Positions 30,700-31,856 of a stretch of 31,856 nucleotides of DNA are shown one piece after another. The translations under genes were made by a program, and so were the position numbers. Location: assembly GCA_900768535.1 (NCBI GenBank), contig CAAGDE010000029.1, positions 1 to 31,856 of the forward strand, in the 5' to 3' direction. Within the stretch, counting starts at the first letter, position 1; each line of letters starts with the position of its first letter. The stretch is from Clostridia bacterium. Its GTDB lineage: Bacteria > Bacillota > Clostridia > Oscillospirales > CAG-272. The notes beneath the pieces are model-generated. The model worked only from the letters and a program-made list of their open reading frames with translations. It was not told the DNA's origin and made no database searches.

Positions 30700-30732
30700 G
30701 TTATCGTACTAAATCGGATAGCCCATCCGGTA
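30700..30732. other. attR: right attachment junction
   Basis: Element arm GTTATCGTA (30700-30708), 17 further bases, then core TCCGGTA (30726-30732) and host ATPase codons. The shared block TAGCCC (30719-30724) also matches attL. In this junction the host codon Glu becomes Asp (PDGL), because the base before the core comes from the element. Confidence 0.88.
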
Positions 30733-31651
30733 CCGCAACAACGATGACGGTCAGGCTGAGGGTGAAGGCGTGGAAGAGGGCGGTGAAGAGGTAGTTCAGG
30801 TCGGTGAGCTTGAGGCGGATGACGTCCGGGCGCATTCCGCTGTCGATGAGGAAAACGTGGAACAGGTACGACAGCGCGACCAGCACCGCCGCAATGTAGC
30901 CCAGGATGCTGATCTGCTTTGCCAGCTTTCCCAGCCGCCGCTTCAGGGGGCTTTCCCGCTGATCCATCTGCACCTCCCGGCTGATCTGCCCCAGCGCGGT
31001 CGCATCCCCCACCGCCGTGACCAGCAGTTCCCCGCCGCCTGCGGTCAGACTGCACCCCCGCAGCAGGGCGCACGGGTCGGACGGCTCCGCTCGGTAGGAC
31101 CGCAGCCCCGCCGCCGGACCGCTCCACGCGCGCTTGTCAATCTCCCGGCTCTCCCCCGTCATGGCGGACTGGTTCACCCGCGCGGCACCGTGCAAAAGCA
31201 ATCCGTCCGCCGGAACCGATTCCCCGGCCCCCAGCAGAACAATGTCCCCCACAACAACCTCCGCAAGGGGAATTTCATGCACCGTCCCGCCTCTGCGCAC
31301 GCGACAGGTCGCCCGCTCCCCTTCCTCCGAAAGCCGCGCAAACGCCCGCTCGGACGAACGCTCCGACAGCGTGGAAATCAGCGTTGCAAGAAAAACCGCC
31401 AGCCCGATCCCCGCCGTCTCAACCCAGTCCGCACTGTGAAGCAGCAGGAGCAGATTGACCGCCAGCGCCGCGAGCAGAATGCGAATCACCGGATCATTCA
31501 GATTCCCCAAAAACTGCCGCCAGAACGGCTTCGATTTCTGCCTGGTCAGCCGGTTGCTTCCGTGTGCCTCCCGCGATGCCAGTACCTGCCCGTCACTTAA
31601 CCCTTCCTCCCTCCGCTCCCTCGTCCCGTCACGCTCTGCCTGCCGTACCAT
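30701..31651 (-). pseudogene. P-type Ca2+-ATPase, N-terminal fragment (interrupted gene)
   Basis: ATG at 31651 preceded by GTAGAGGAAGAG (a TTG at 31678 is the alternative). It encodes the N-terminal cation-ATPase domain (GLSDGQVLASREAHGSNRL), transmembrane helices 1-4 and the actuator domain with SAMTGES. At the junction it continues PDGL into element sequence and stops after SDLVR. It lacks the phosphorylation and nucleotide domains, which are in the 12196-13986 fragment, so no functional pump is made while the element is present. A truncated membrane protein may still be produced. Confidence 0.93.
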
Positions 31652-31703
31652 CTCTTCCTCTACCCCCTCTTCTCCCAATCACTCCATCATATGCACCCCC
31701 ACC

Positions 31704-31812
31704 ACATTTCATGCGAGGGGGAAGACCTTGGGACTCCGTCCCAAACCCTGCTTAGACCCTTCTTGGAAGAAGGGTCTAAGAACCCCAAGAACTTTCACTG
31801 AGAAGGGCATAC
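31704..31812 (-). repeat. Dispersed palindromic intergenic repeat, copy 4 (inverted)
   Basis: The reverse complement reads GCCCTTCTCAG...GTTCTTGG...TTAGACCC...GGGTCTAAG...GGTTTGGGACGGAGTCCCAAGGTCTTCCCC, colinear with copy 1 over about 90 bases. It lies upstream of the ATPase gene. Nothing else is seen in 31652-31856. Confidence 0.7.
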
Positions 31813-31856
31813 CCCCCGACCAACGCACCGTGAAATCTTTCCGGTGCTTCAGTCGG

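Larger units (their letters stand above)
13985..30732. mobile_element. Integrated inovirus-like element with serine recombinase
   Basis: The boundaries are set by three facts. The ATPase gene is cleanly split at these points. The 7-bp core TCCGGTA is repeated at both. The element ends, when joined, form an attP with perfect 9-bp inverted arms spaced by 36 bases, whose centre falls inside TCCGGTA. Removing the element gives host codons V-A-V-P-E-G-L-P-M-M, the canonical helix-4 motif. Content: lysogeny-type regulators and integrase on the plus strand; replication, secretion and morphogenesis-like genes on the minus strand. No conjugative relaxase, VirB4 or tail/capsid/terminase gene is visible, which argues against an ICE or a tailed phage. 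The filamentous-phage reading depends on Rep, gene V-like, surface-protein and pI/Zot-like calls. At about 16.7 kb it is larger than most inoviruses. Confidence 0.85.

Noticed and set aside
13985..30732. Integrative conjugative element
   Set aside because: No relaxase, VirB4, coupling protein or mating-pair genes; the single membrane ATPase fits phage export better.
1..31856. CRISPR arrays, rRNA and tRNA genes
   Set aside because: No regularly spaced repeats and no cloverleaf or rRNA signature were found on either strand; attL/attR are in a protein gene, not a tRNA.

Overview
The window looks like a GC-rich Clostridia-type Firmicute, probably a gut Oscillospirales-like bacterium. This is inferred from strong AGGAGG ribosome sites, near-consensus sigma-A promoters, a zapA/U32 pair, a WalJ-like hydrolase next to rlmH, and DUF1538/P-II genes. 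No rRNA or tRNA gene is visible, so the taxonomic call is weak.

Chromosomal backbone (1-13985 and 30726-31856). Almost all genes are on the minus strand. From the left they are: a P-II-like protein and a DUF1538 membrane protein; a U32 protease/hydroxylase-family protein with zapA; a gene-poor stretch holding a 349-bp element with perfect 79-bp inverted repeats; a DUF4430 lipoprotein and a MATE exporter; tyrS; and a translationally coupled operon galK - small membrane protein - MBL-fold hydrolase (WalJ-like) - rlmH. Four copies of a palindromic intergenic repeat lie at gene ends. Next comes a P-type Ca2+-ATPase gene that is split in two.

Integrated element (about 16.7 kb, 13985-30732). It splits the ATPase gene inside the codons for the membrane motif PEGLP. 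A large serine recombinase (29362-30699) lies at the right end. The two junctions share TCCGGTA. Joining the element's ends rebuilds an attP with perfect 9-bp inverted arms (GTTATCGTA...TACGATAAC). Joining the host ends rebuilds an uninterrupted frame of about 904 codons with PEGLP restored.

Element cargo. The rightward genes are an XRE repressor, a compact ImmA/IrrE-like protease, a zinc-ribbon membrane protein and the integrase. A repeated operator lies between them and a leftward promoter. The leftward genes are many tiny accessory ORFs, an ASCH protein, a cytosine methyltransferase with a second ORF nested in another frame, an XRE protein, a Rep_trans-like replication initiator, an 87-aa protein resembling filamentous-phage gene V ssDNA-binding protein, a zinc ribbon, and a terminator. 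These are followed by secreted or membrane-anchored proteins (including a 634-aa protein with a signal peptide, C-terminal anchor and lysine-rich tail, and a DUF6273/lectin-fold-like protein), a 30-aa membrane peptide and a 730-aa membrane P-loop ATPase. This order (initiator, ssDNA-binding protein, surface proteins, pI/Zot-like ATPase) is that of a filamentous phage. The best reading is an unusually large inovirus-like prophage of a Gram-positive host, integrated by a serine recombinase. A major coat protein is not securely identified.

Noncoding layers of the element include two near-identical promoter modules (before rep and before the ssDNA-binding gene), a GC hairpin with a TATTAC loop that could be the replication origin, an independent four-hairpin RNA gene, and next to attL a type I toxin-antitoxin locus whose toxin ribosome site is held in a hairpin.
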